NCBI RefSeq assembly: GCF_023898315.1 | Contig: NC_064622.1 | Coordinates: forward strand, 178,456,178 to 178,520,177 | Length of the DNA stretch: 64,000 nucleotides | Source: Schistocerca nitens | Taxonomy: Eukaryota; Arthropoda; Insecta; Orthoptera; Acrididae | Reading direction: 5' to 3' | Shown: positions 1 to 10,899 of the stretch, piece by piece | Position numbering within the stretch: the stretch's first letter is position 1 | Layout of the letters: each line of letters starts with the position of its first letter | Notes under the pieces: generated by a model | Told to the model about the DNA's origin: nothing | Databases searched by the model: none | The model's input: the letters and a program-made list of their open reading frames with translations, nothing else | Translations under genes and position numbers: made by a program

Positions 1-206
1 TTCTTAGCACTGTTTTGACACTGTGAACTACGTTTCACTGCCCCTGTGTTCCTCTCTTTCTCTCACACTGCCATTGTTGGCCTCCTTTTCTTTATTTCTC
101 TTCCACTGGCACTGTCTCCTTCACTATTTCTTAGCACTGTTTTGACACTGTGAACTACGTTTCACTGCCGCTGTGTTCCTCTCTTTCTCTCACACTGCAA
201 TTGTCC
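1..206. repeat. 127-bp tandem repeat, about 1.6 units
   Basis: A TC-rich unit beginning TTCTTAGCACTGTTTTGACA occurs at 1 and again at 128, with only single-base differences (for example CTGCCCCTG versus CTGCCGCTG). The period is 127 bp. The array is cut by the window edge, so its true length is unknown. It abuts the 5'-truncated Penelope-like element that begins near 207, so it may be flanking satellite or part of the element's leader. Confidence 0.85.
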
Positions 207-1990
207 CTCCACAACTGTGGTACTTGACCGTGTGGAGTTGTGGCAGAAGGACTGCGTCAACTCTCCGACATAAAATCCTCAACCTACAAAGCTGTTACCC
301 AGGATCCCATTCCCTCCATCCAGACTGAGCTGCAGAAAATCCTAAAAATCCAAGGTCCCTCACAAGGCCTCACAACGGCTTCCATAGACTTACTCACTCC
401 ACCAGAGCCACGTACCCCTACCTTCTACCTATTACCCAAAATCCACAAAGAGAACCATCCTGGCCGTCCCATTGTAGCAGGCTTCAAAGCCCCAACAGAA
501 CGTACCTCAGCTCTGGTAGACCAACACCTCCAACCTATCACCCGCAGACTCCCATCCTACATCAAAGACACAAACCACTTCCTAGAACGCCTAAAATCCA
601 TTCCCACTCCTCTCCCACCTGAAACCTTTCTTTTCACCAAAGATGCTACATCCCTTTACACAAACATCCCACATACCCATGGTCTCTCTGCCCTTGAGCA
701 CTACCTCTCCCAACGCCCACCCGAAGATCTTCCAAAAACCTCGTTCCTTATCACACTTACCAACTTCATCCTCACCCATAATTACTTCACTTTTGAAGGC
801 CAGGGGAACGGCCATGGGAACCAGGATGGCTCCGTCCTATGCCAACCTCTTCATGGGCCGCATGGAGGAGGCTTTCCTGAAGACCCAACAGCTGCTTCCC
901 CTGGCCTGGTATAGGTTTATAGATGACATCTTTGTGGTCTGGACTCATGGTGAAGAAACACTCCTTAATTTCCTCCATAACCTCAACTCATTTTCGAATC
1001 TGGATTTCACCTGGTCCTTCTCCAAAACCCAAGCCACCTTCCTGGATGTTGACCTTCATCTTGTTGAAGCTCACATCCACACCTCTGTCCATATCAAACC
1101 CACAAACAAACAACAGTACCTTCACTTTGATAGCTGCCATCCATTCCACATCAAACGCTCCCTTCCCTACAGCCTAGGTATTTGTGGCAAACGTATCTGC
1201 TCCAGTGACGAATCCCTCAACAATTACACCAATAACCTGACCAGTGCTTTCCTCTCCCGCAACTATCCTGCAGACCTTGTCCACAAACAGATCTCCCGAG
1301 CAATACATTCCTCCCCGTCCAACAACAATGTTCCTACCCCCAGACCACACAGAAGCATCCCCCTTGTCACCCAATATTATCCTGGCCTCGAATACATCAA
1401 CAAATTACTCCGCCAGGGATATGACTTTCTCAAGTCAACCCCTGAAATGAGATCATCCCTTGACAAAATTCTCCCCACACCACCCAGAGTTGCCTTTTGT
1501 CGCCCTCCTAACCTCCGTAACATCCTTGTTAAACCCTACAATATTCCCAGACTACCTTCTCTACCCAGCGGTTCCTACCCCTGTAACTGACCCCACTGCA
1601 AAACCTGCCCCATGCATCCCCCCACAACCACCTACTCCAGCCCCACTACTGGTAAAACATACACAATTCAAGGCAGGGCCACGTGTGAAACTACACGTCA
1701 TTTATCAACTGACATGCCTGCACTGCACAGCCTTTTACATCGGTATGACAACAACTAAACTGGCTGAGCGCATGAACGGATACAGACGAACTGTCCGCCT
1801 AGGAGATGTCCAATACCCAGTAGCGGAGCATGCCCTCCAGCATAATTCTAGGGACCTAGGAACCTGCTACACCATATGTGCCATTTGGCTTCTCCCACCC
1901 AACACCAGTCCCTCTGAACTGCGGAGATGGGAACTTGCACTCCAACACATCCTTTCATCCCGCCATCCCCCTGGACTGAACCTACGTTAA
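207..1990 (+). pseudogene. PLE reverse transcriptase / GIY-YIG endonuclease, frameshifted
   Basis: The protein would copy element RNA and nick target DNA. Three frames together give the domain order. Frame 1 (about 240-800) has YLLPKIHKE, a PLE hallmark, and the RT motif A region ATSLYTNIP. Frame 2 (about 800-1587) has GTRMAPSYANLFMG and the catalytic FIDDIFVVW (908-940), followed by FLDVDL. A TGA at 1588-1590 falls in what should be a conserved tryptophan before HCKTC. Frame 3 (about 1650-1990) has the GIY-YIG-like core VIYQLTCLHCTAFYIGMTT and ends near PPGLNLR. At least two frameshifts and one stop make this copy inactive, although the RT Asp pair is intact. The family assignment is secure. 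Confidence 0.88.
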
Positions 1991-2284
1991 ACAACCTCAC
2001 TCCCATTTACTCTTCAGTCTTCTCCTCTTTCCCTTCCCTCTTTAGCCATTCACGCATCTTTTCATCCTACATAGTTGTGTTTATCTTTATACTATATACC
2101 TCTTTACTTCTGTATGCATCCTCTTTGGTTTGAAGCTGGCACAGTACTTACAGTAGAATATCTTTGGCTTCCCTCTGACAACCATGCCTCCATCCTTGCC
2201 ACCCTCCCTGTTTTCCTTTCCCTGTTGCTTCATAACCTGGGTTGTGAGTAACTAAATCCACTTTCCCTTCTTCCCTTTTTTCCC

Positions 2285-2345
2285 CCTCTCTCCTCCCTGA
2301 TGAAGGAACATTTATTCCGAAAGCTAGGAACGTAAATTTTCAGTT
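2285..2345 (+). ncRNA. hammerhead-ribozyme-like motif in PLE 3' region
   Basis: The sequence holds CTGATGA (2297-2303), then a short helix GGAA/TTCC (305-308 and 315-318 of the 2 kb block), then GAAA (2319-2322). This is the conserved CUGAUGA-stem II-GAAA core of hammerhead ribozymes, which are known in Penelope-like elements. Stem III and the cleavage triplet are not convincing: the base after GAAA would face a G. It may therefore be a decayed or non-canonical version. Confidence 0.45.
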
Positions 2346-2410
2346 CTGTTTTTTGTGTATCTATCGGCTGAGGTAAGTACTGGCCAGCCCCTCTATCTCT
2401 TTGTTAGTAT

Positions 2411-3044
2411 TTGTTTCACATCTTTATATGAGATTTTCCATTAATCATTTAATTCTTATTTTCATGAGCTAAAATTCTCGTCGCATCTTGTGCAGAAATG
2501 TTAGTCACACTTAGAAGAAATCGACAGTTCATCTTTTTGCTTTCGTCATTTCTGCAGTAGTTCTATGCAGATGATGTAGTTTGTAGCCTAAACATAAAAA
2601 ATATATATTTTTTAACAATGTAGATCACAGAACAGGCTTCAATGCTCTCTGTAATTATGATAGTAATTTTTTCCTCAGTCAGCATTTGAGTAAATCATAT
2701 AGTTAGTTTTGTTTTTCTGTACATGTTAAAAATAAATTAGAGTTTCCTTGTTTGGTCATGTCAGTGTTTCCAAATTAATGTGACTAATTGGAAATAGTTT
2801 TGCTAGTCTCTAACACATTGTCTGCCATGTGGCCAGCAGCGGTGCAGCAGAGCCACATAGGAGTCAACATGCTAAATAGTTTTGTCTGTCTCTAGATTTA
2901 AAAAAAAAAAAAAATTTAAAAAAGTGCAAATTGCGTAATAATTTTATGTTAATGATACCTGTAATCAAACTTTAGTCTATTCCCACAATGAATGAATATT
3001 TTGTCATTTGTAAATGGAATGTACCTTTTCTATAATGAAATAAT
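2411..3044. other. no gene recognised; A/T-rich spacer
   Basis: The block has stops in all frames, a poly-A run near 2898-2915 and no recognised repeat apart from homopolymers. Confidence 0.5.
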
Positions 3045-3265
3045 CGGAAATCCAGGATGGAATAATGACAGAGATGGAGAGAGAGAGAGAGACGCAACTA
3101 CAGTTCACACACGACCACTGTCTGGCCTTGCCAGTCAGAGAGAGAGAGAGATAGAGTGTGTGTGTGTGTGTTTTATGTTGCTAACTTGGAGGAGGCCTTT
3201 TGGTCAAAAGCTTACTTATTTGATGGTCTTTTTGATGTGCCCGCCTGCAACTCAAATTCTCTATA
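3045..3265 (+). repeat. PLE-3'-tail-like dispersed repeat with GA/GT microsatellites
   Basis: It begins AATCCAGGATGGAATAATGA and contains two GA runs (3077-3092, 3138-3152) and a GT run (3157-3171). A degenerate hammerhead-like block follows (GGAGGCCTTTTGGTCAAAAGC, about 3191-3211). The same opening words recur at 3950 and the same GGCC...AAAGCTT block lies inverted at 4050-4080, which ties both to PLE-type tails. Confidence 0.55.
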
Positions 3266-3541
3266 ATGAACTTCTTAGTCACACAGAACTGCAGTTAATT
3301 GGATAACTGGTCTTTTCAAATCAAATCAAGCAATAATGTTGAAATGTTAGTTATTATATGTTTTTAAGTGAATAAACAACAGTGGCCATTGAAAAAAAAA
3401 AAAAGAGTAGACGATTCTTATGTTCAGGTCACAGAGGAAGTTATTGCAAACATTTCCTTGCTCTTCCAATATCTCTTTTGCCATTCAGTCTATGATAAAA
3501 CTTTTTGTGGTCTTCCTTCATTCAGTTGTTGAGAGCCATCT

Positions 3542-3563
3542 TCCCCCCCCCCCCCCCCCCCCT
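3542..3563. repeat. poly-C homopolymer
   Basis: About 20 consecutive C residues are followed by a T run. The exact length is unreliable in any assembly. Confidence 0.9.
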
Positions 3564-4039
3564 TTTTTGACTCTATCTGTAGTTTCAAAAATATTAGGTT
3601 TTCTCCACATATTGCCATTTTTAAGTCCATCCCACCTTGTTCAGCTTTTCACTGATCTCAGGCCCTCATTTATGATATCTACATCATATTGATAAGTTAA
3701 GCACTCGTCCCCCATGTCTCCGAGCTGTAAAACGAAGATAGCAAACACATCACTTTATAAAATCTCTTGGTTTTTTTTTCCTGGTTTTCGTAGATAACAA
3801 CGTCTATAGACTGTTGCACAAATGGCCTGGTGCTTATTCAGTTTTTCACCAAGTTCGACATGAATGTCATATATTATGTCACAGTCAAGATATTGCAAGT
3901 GAGGTACTTGCTCAATACATCTATTTTCTAGGTTTAATCAAACGAGGGAAGTCCAGGATGGAATAACAACAATAATATGAAAAGGATAAATTGCTATTCA
4001 CCATATACAGGAAAAAAGTCACGGACAGCACAAAAAAGG

Positions 4040-4095
4040 CTACTACATATTTAAGCTTTCGGCAAAATGGCCCTCTTCGTGAATTGAGTACACAC
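4040..4095 (-). ncRNA. degenerate hammerhead-like motif (PLE copy 2 tail)
   Basis: On the minus strand the order is CACGA, a helix with GGCC and GGC arms, then CCGAAAGC. It resembles CUGACGA-stem II-GAAA with the first block mutated. It is one of several such remnants in the window's PLE tails. Confidence 0.35.
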
Positions 4096-4459
4096 ACATT
4101 CACAACTCACATAAGCATGATCACTGTATTCGGCCACTGTGGGCATCAATCTATTATGGGTGGCGGGGGCAATGAGGAGGAATGGGGTGGGGAGGGGGTG
4201 AGATAGCACAGCAAGAGTGGGGGAGTGTGTAGTGCTGCTAATGGGTGCATGCAGGGATGTGTCAGGAACAGGGCAGGCCCGCTAGGTGAAGTAAGGAAGA
4301 GGAGTCAAAGGGGAAAATACTAGTGGCCACATTGGCAGAATAGAAGGATGTGTAGTGCTAGAGTGGGAGCAGGGAAGCGGATAGGTTAGTGGAGGGCAGT
4401 GAGTAGCGAAGGTTGAGACCAAAAGGGTTATGGGAATGTAGGATACAATGCTGGGAGAG

Positions 4460-6800
4460 TTCTTACCTGTCCAATTCAGAAAAGCTGATGTTGGTAGGAA
4501 GAATCCAGATGGTGCAGGCTGTGAAGCACATAGTGTCGGTCAGCATGTTCAGCAACTGAGTGGACCAGCTGTCTCTTGTCACATTTTATTGGCAGCCATT
4601 TATACAGACAGGTAGTTTGTTAGTTTTCATGCCCATGTAGAAAGCAGCACAGTGGTTAAGGTGAATTTTGGGTCACATGGCTGCTTTCACAGGTAGCCCT
4701 GCCTTTGATGGGATACGAGATGCCTGTGACTGGACTGGAGTAGGTGTTGGTAGGAGGATGTATGGGACAGGTCTTGCATCAATGTCTATTGCACAGATAT
4801 AGCAATGAGGCAAGGGTTTGGAAGCAGGGGTGGAGTAGGGAGGACAAGAATAATGTGTAGCTTCGGTAGGTGGTGGAATACCACTGTAGGAAGGGTGAGG
4901 AGGACAGTGGATAGAATATTCCTCATACCAGGACAAGAGGAGGGGCTGTCAAAACCCTGGTGCAGAATGTGATCAGCAGCTTCAGTCATGGGTGGTACAG
5001 AGTCATGAGGGGAATGTTCCTTTCCGGCTGGATGGTGAGAATGTGGGAGGTGGTGGGGGACTGGAGAGACAAAGCACAGGAAATCTGTTTCTGTACAAAG
5101 TTGGGAGGGTAATTTCGGAGAGGGACTGTTCACCAATACATATGCAACAGCCATGTGTGGCAAGGCTGTATGGAAGGGACTTTTTGTATGGAATTGGTGG
5201 CAGCCATCGAAGTGGAGGTAATTGCTGGTGGTTGGTAGGTTTGATGTGGACAGAGGTAGTGATGTGGCCATCTTCGAGATGAAGAACAACGTCGAGGAAA
5301 GTGGCTTTTTGGGTTGAGGATGACCAGGTTAAGCAAATGGAGGAGAAGATGTCAAGGTTCTGGAGAAATGTAGACAAGGTACCCTCTCCCTCAGTCCAGA
5401 TCATGAAGATGTCATCAACGAATTTGAACCAGTTGAGGTGTTTAGCACTCTGGGTGGTTAGGTAGGATTCCTCTAGGTAGCACATGAATAGGGTGGTGTC
5501 ATGCAGGTGCCCATTGCTGTACCACAAATTTGTTTGTAGGTGATGCCTCCAATGGTGAAGTAATTGTGGGTGATTACATAGTTGATCATGGTGATCAGGA
5601 AGGAAGTTGTAGGTTTTGGGAAAGGTAGTGTTCAACAGTGACAAGGCCATGTGTGTTAAAGATGTTAGCATGGAGGGAGGTGGCATCAGTAGTGACAAGC
5701 AGGGCACCATGTGGGAAAGGAACAGGAACTATGGATAGTCTGTGAACGAAATTAGGTTTATGGGTTTTAGGAAGAATGTAGAAGGGAAGATTGCAGGGAG
5801 TGCTAAGGGTGGGGGGGGGGGGGAGGGGGGGGGAGAGAGAGAGGTTCTGCGATGGACCTAAGGAGAGACTGGAGATCCTGTTGGATTTCTGGAATGGGGT
5901 CACTGTGGCATGACTCGTAGGCGGACAAATCTGAAAGCTGGCCGAGTCCCTCAGCCAGGTAATCACTTTGGTTCGAAACCACAGCAGTGGAGTCTGTGGG
6001 CAGGTAGGCCTTATAAGGTCAGGATTATTTTAAATGGTGGCGGTTCTTTCTGCATATGTAAGGTTAGTTTCCATTTTGAGGAATTTGGGAAATGATGATG
6101 AAGCAAGGTCTGAGGTTAGGACCCATGGAATGTTACCATAGGGTGATTTTGTGGCAGTGGGGATGGATCACAGTTGGATGGAGGAATGAACTGCAACAGG
6201 CAGGGTACAATATTAGTTTTGTGTTGAGTCTGATTGATAGCGTTGGTGGCAAAAAAGTGTTTCCACTGTAGGGACCTGGAGAAGGAGAGAAGATTGTTAA
6301 CAACTCCAGCATGATTGAATTTGGGAGTGGGACAGAACGTAAGGCCTTTGGAAAGGAATGATACGTCTATGGGACTAAGGCTTTTGGAGGAAAGGTTCAC
6401 AACAATGTTTTGGGTCTCTTTGGGCTCGGGAATCTGTACATTAGTGGGAAGGAGTTCTCGGATATGCGACAAATGTAGTAGTCTGTGAGCCAAGATTTTT
6501 TGGCTATGAGGAGATGTGGAATATGGAGGCTGTTGTAGAGGTGATGAACAGTGATAGTCAAAGGTGAGAGTAGGAGCTTAACAGTCTGGGATTTTTTGAG
6601 GTGGCATTGTGTGTGCTGCTCTAGTTCCTGGATGGTAAGTGTTTTAGCATGAGAAATGGGATGCAGAAATTTTGGATTGCAGAGCAGGAGAATTATACGG
6701 ATAGAGAAGAGGTATTGCAGGAAGGTTTGGGCCTGATTTATGTGGTGGTTTAGGGCTAGGTTGGTGAGGGCTATGGACTGGTGGAATTTGAACAAATAGA
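4460..6800 (-). pseudogene. PLE polyprotein remnant: N-terminal region, RT, GIY-YIG
   Basis: Several minus-strand frames must be combined. About 6800-6120 encodes the N-terminal part, including NLSSKSLSPIDVSFLSKGLT, a conserved PLE segment. About 5960-5600 has FYILPKTHK and a degraded motif A (TTDATSLHANI). About 5450-5380 has the catalytic FVDDIFMIW, apparently intact. About 5290-4790 is the thumb and linker, and about 4680-4470 a worn endonuclease region (CTIWILPTNISFSEL). Frameshifts, stops and the poly-G expansion make it inactive. Confidence 0.8.
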
Positions 6801-7000
6801 GGCCATTGTGGAAAGAGGGGTTGTGCCAAAGATGGGTAATTGGATGGCAAGGCCATTTGGGGGAATTCTACGAGCTAGGCAACAATGCAGGAACAGTATG
6901 TGGGACTGGATTGTGGCAAGGGATAAGGCAGCTCTTCTGTATTGGTGCAGACTGAAGGAGCAAGGATACATGGTGGTTGATAAAAACATGTAAAAATGCA

Positions 7001-8158
7001 TAAATTACATAAAAATACATGCAAAACAAATTCATAAAATACACGAGAAAAATCAGTCTTCGGTATTATATGTATTTCACCTGGGCCAAAATAGGAAAAC
7101 TAAAATGGGATATTTGTGATGATCGTCAGTATATGAAATACTACAGGACCAATTTATGCTCAGCAAATTCTTTGAAGTTTTTCTCTGTAAGATTTGTAGT
7201 GACTTCCTTCACAAATTGACCTTTCCAATGGCTGTTTACTACATTTTCATTTCAATGATGAAAGAATTTTTTATGGCTGTTTACCACCTTTTCATTTCAA
7301 TGATGAAAGAATTTTTTTATAAAGATTAAAAAAGCTAAAGATATAAGAAATATGTCACTTCTGTTTGGATTACTGTCAATGAAATTGTTAATATACTTTT
7401 TCTGTTGATTCTTTTATACATTGTTAACATTACTTTCTGTGTCTAAGGAAAGTAGGACCAGAAACTTACACTCCTGTACTCAAATACATTCCTTAACTTT
7501 TCATGGGCAAAGCTTTTACAACTGAGCTTTCTGAGCCTAACCCATAAGCAGTCTCCCCACTACAATCACATCAGCATCTCTTCTCTTCTTTCCTAATCCT
7601 ACAGAAGATATGCATACCTTGCTATACTAGCACTCCTAAGAAAAAGGAAATTATGGAAAATAGCTCTGCCACAGCCAGGCATTAGTTTCCGGAATGAACC
7701 TTTCACTGTGCTGTAAAGTGAAAGATTCATTCAGGAAAGATTAACCTGTTGCTTCATTAGTCTTATCACCTGATGCCAGTCACCTAAATTTCGTTCTGTA
7801 CTTTGGTGGGTAAAGTGTTATGTACAGTAATCTACTTAACATCAAATAGATTCTAATCAGAATTATGTTATTTTAACAAATTTCACATGAAACTTGAGTA
7901 TTTCAAAGTTTCCAACAATCACTACTAAAACAGTGTAATGAATGTAAGCAAGTTCAAGGTTCTCATTTTGAATAATGTCTGACACCTGTCCTCGAGGTCA
8001 TTTTAAGAAGAATAGATAATACCCGCATTTTATTTCATTATGTAATTTAAGGCCTGACTGTTCTCCAATGTAATTTTGCTTGTTAAAGAATACATCAATC
8101 AATGTGAATAACATGACAAAAAATATCCTCAGTTCCAAATTTTAAGCATGAACTGATA
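7001..8158. other. no gene recognised
   Basis: AT-rich sequence with stops in all frames. The only structure seen is the 45-bp tandem repeat at 7228-7317. Confidence 0.5.
7228..7317. repeat. 45-bp tandem duplication
   Basis: Two adjacent units beginning ATGGCTGTTTAC (7228 and 7273) differ at only a few positions (TACTACAT versus TACCACCT). Confidence 0.85.
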
Positions 8159-8315
8159 TACAGGGTGTACATAAAGTCTGGGAACACTTTCAATTATTTA
8201 TTGCACAAGAACCAAACATTGTTCAGATATCATACATGTGTCATTTTGAAGAAAAACCTGAAAGTTTTTTTCATGTATACTGCCACAGAGTAGTCTGGTA
8301 ATTTGCCGATAGTCA

Positions 8316-9471
8316 GTGCTAGTCGCAAACACAGTGAGTTCAGGTGTGGAGCGAGCTTTCTGTGTATTGGAGTTAGACAGAAACAAGTGTGCTACAGCTG
8401 TTCAATGGATGTTTAAAACCCAGTACTTTAAGAAGCCACCAACAAGCAAGGCCATTTACCACTGGCACAACAAATTCGTTATACCACTGGCACAACAAAT
8501 TCGTTACGATGGGTTGCTTGTGCAGGGCAAAGAGAAATGGACATCCCAGTGTGAGTGAAGTTAACGTGGAGTACATACAAGAGACATTCATAAGGAGTGC
8601 AAAGAAATCGGTGTGTCGTGCATCCTATGAACTCAAAATGACCCCAGTGACAGCGTGGAAAGTCCTGCGACAGAAGCTGTCGATGAAGCCATTCAAATTG
8701 GAGCTAGTGCAGAAGCTCAATGACAATGACAAAGACAAGCATTTTTAGTTTTGTTCACAGTTGCAACAATTGAATGAGGATGGGGATGGCATTGTTGATT
8801 GCTTAATTTTTAGCGACGAAGCCACTTTTCATACTATTGGGAAAGTGAACAGGCTTAATTGTCGAATCTGGGGTACAAAGCATCCATACGAATGCAATGA
8901 ATTTGAGTGTGATTCCCCAATGGTAAATGTTTTTTGTGCTTTGTCACGTTGAAAACTGTTCGGGCCATTCTTCTTCGCCGAGAACACTGTCACTGGATAT
9001 TCCTACTTGGACATGTTGCAGCAATGGCTGATGCCTCAAATGCAATTGGACTCCCCATTCATCTTTCAGCAGGATGGGGCTCCACCCGATTTTGATATAG
9101 AAGTTTGTGGGTACCTGAACACAGAGCTGCTGCATTGATGGATCATCTGTGCTACAGAGGTGGACAGCTGTTTCATGAAATGGCCTCCCCAATCACTAGA
9201 TCTCACTCCGTGTGATTTTTTTCTGTGGGGACACTTTAAAGATCTGGTGTATGTACTGCCTCTACCACGTGATGTAGCAGAGCTTGGGGAGAGAATATGG
9301 GAAGCGACTGCCACAGTCGATGATGCCATGCTGGGACGGGTATGGCAAGAATTCGATTACCATATTGACGTCTGCCAGGTCACTCATGGTTTGTATATCG
9401 AATGTTTGCAAAAAAGCCTTTCAGAGTTTCTCTTCAAAATGCAATATGTATACCATCTGTACAATGTTTAG
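8316..9471 (+). pseudogene. mariner-like transposase with N-terminal helix-turn-helix (family A)
   Basis: The cut-and-paste transposase remnant begins with an N-terminal helix-turn-helix-like part (AVQWMFKTQYFKKPPT, about 8397-8445). The catalytic-domain Asp motifs follow: FSDEATFH (about 8812), FQQDGAPP (about 9065) and LTPCDFFLWG (about 9202). The second and third Asp are 46 residues apart, longer than the DD34D of classical mariners. From 8389 to 9471 it is one frame broken only by three stops (8746, 8950, 9136). A 25-bp tandem duplication at 8457-8506 shifts the N-terminal part out of frame. The copy is inactive. Confidence 0.85.
8457..8506 (+). repeat. 25-bp tandem duplication that breaks the transposase frame
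   Basis: The unit beginning TACCACTGGCACAACAAATT occurs twice back to back (8457-8481, 8482-8506). The related copy at 58641-59968 has it once (about 59645-59680), so the duplication is private to this copy. As 25 is not a multiple of three, it explains the frame change here. Confidence 0.9.
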
Positions 9472-9765
9472 TTCTTGTGCAATAAATAATTGAAAGTGTT
9501 TCCGGACTTCATGTACATCCTGTATAGTGCACTAGCTATTTCTAACCTACTATAGCCTAATTAAATGTGGACAGTGTGATTCAGTTTGGGTCATAATACT
9601 ACTACACAGTGTTTCACAATACATGTGCCCATGACAGAAAACGACAATTCTTTACAAAGCATATTGTTTCTCCGAGTTTGTCACTAATCCTGTAAATAAA
9701 TGTGTTCAGACTATATATTGGTCAAAAAATCAGTAATATTTATAGTACTTGTTGCTGTGCTTGGT

Positions 9766-9883
9766 TGCAAGTGTTGAAAATTTGTGAATGAGGACACTTG
9801 TAAAGAATTAAACAAGCACTTGTCTGCAAGTGTTGAAAATTTATGAATGGGGGCACTTGTAAAGAATTAAACTACAATTATGA
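9766..9883. repeat. 59-bp tandem duplication
   Basis: Two units starting TGCAAGTGTTGAAAATTT, at 9766 and 9825, differ at a few bases (TTTGTGAATGAGGAC versus TTTATGAATGGGGGC). Confidence 0.85.
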
Positions 9884-10869
9884 ACTACTGTCAAATGAAA
9901 CATATATTGTTTATCTGTTTCTTGGTTAAATAACTGTTATATACGGGATGAAAGAAGCAGAGGGTGGATGGGAATGTGTTTTCTCTGGAACTGAGGTTTA
10001 ATACATAGAACAGATAATTTTGATACATGTCAGTGGCCAAATAACTCAATATTTCGGAAATATCACCTTCTTTAATGGTGGTATCAATTTTTTTCTGCTA
10101 AACAATAGGATATGCTACATTTATACCTATTACTTATGGAAATTGGCATAGATTATATCAAGCTCTGTGGCATGGCAGTTGTGAAGTGTCAGTTTTTTCA
10201 GTAGCTATATGTCACACAGGACTGAGTGTCTTGAACGCCAGTAACTAGCCAATAGCAATTTCTTTGAAAGAATAGACTTGGGGAATGCAAGTAAGTGATA
10301 TCTGACTGATAGCTCTAAACCCAGAAGGAGTGGTGGGGGTTGGTCACACCAAGCGGAAGGCTCTCAGGTGTTGTGCCAGATGGTGGTGTTAGAAACTGCA
10401 CAATGTTTCTACAGAGAGGCTGTTTCTCATCTTAAGGTGTGACTGTGGCTAGTTGTTTTGGCTCACCAATTTATAAGTTGGTTTGCTTGAAAACCCAAGT
10501 GCCAAGATACAAGGCTATAATGTCATTGTAGGGGACATTGATATCCAGTGTCACATGCTGAAGAAACATTCCACAGACTCTACATGCACATCACAGGAAA
10601 ACCCACTGCAAGCCTCAGACCCCAGTTTATGCAAATGGACAAAGTGTTGGAGCCCAGCTTTGTCGTCCTGGCGTCAATATCCCATTGGTGTGATCTAGTT
10701 GAATTTGTTTGTCTGTGTTCGCCAATACTTTAGTGCTGCCAAAGTGACTCCAGTAAGTAGATTTGCCAAGCATTTCGACTAGCAGACATTAAACCTCAAT
10801 ACTAGCCAGGAGACAGGGAGAACTCCACTAGCATGATTTTCCCACCTTATTATAAATCTCCTTGAGACA
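9884..10869. other. no gene recognised
   Basis: I see no conserved motif on either strand. Short open frames near 10483-10733 overlap one another and carry nothing recognisable. Confidence 0.45.
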
Positions 10870-10899
10870 TAAGTAGAAAGCATGGCATATGCGAAATTC

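Larger units (their letters stand above)
207..2410 (+). mobile_element. Penelope-like retroelement, copy 1 (5'-truncated, decayed)
   Basis: This is a plus-strand copy of a Penelope-like element, a retroelement with reverse transcriptase (RT) plus a GIY-YIG endonuclease. It starts in the middle of the N-terminal region (VVLD-type residues near 215) and runs through RT, endonuclease, a pyrimidine-rich 3' UTR and a hammerhead-like motif near 2297. The 3' boundary near 2410 is set by the end of similarity to the other PLE tails and is approximate. No target duplication was identified. Confidence 0.85.
3940..7000 (-). mobile_element. Penelope-like retroelement, copy 2 (minus strand, near full-length, decayed)
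   Basis: Read on the minus strand it runs from an N-terminal region (near 7000) through a conserved PLE block ending KGLTFCPTPK (about 6330), RT, endonuclease and 3' UTR to a hammerhead-like tail at 4045-4090. It retains much more N-terminal sequence than copy 1. The 3' limit is placed where the shared tail sequence (TCCAGGATGGAATAAC, near 3950) ends. A poly-G stretch at 5811-5832 lies inside the coding part. Confidence 0.82.
8161..9522 (+). mobile_element. Tc1/mariner-superfamily transposon, family A copy 1
   Basis: Terminal inverted repeats CAGGGTGTACATAAAGTCTG (left) and the complement ending GTACATCCTG (right) bound a 1362-bp element. TA dinucleotides flank both ends (8159-8160, 9523-9524), the canonical target duplication. 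A second copy of the same family lies at 58641-59968 on the opposite strand with the same terminal repeats. Confidence 0.92.

Noticed and set aside
4673-4936. Pro/Cys-rich minus-strand frame as a separate small gene
   Set aside because: It coincides with the PLE copy 2 linker between RT and endonuclease in a shifted frame.
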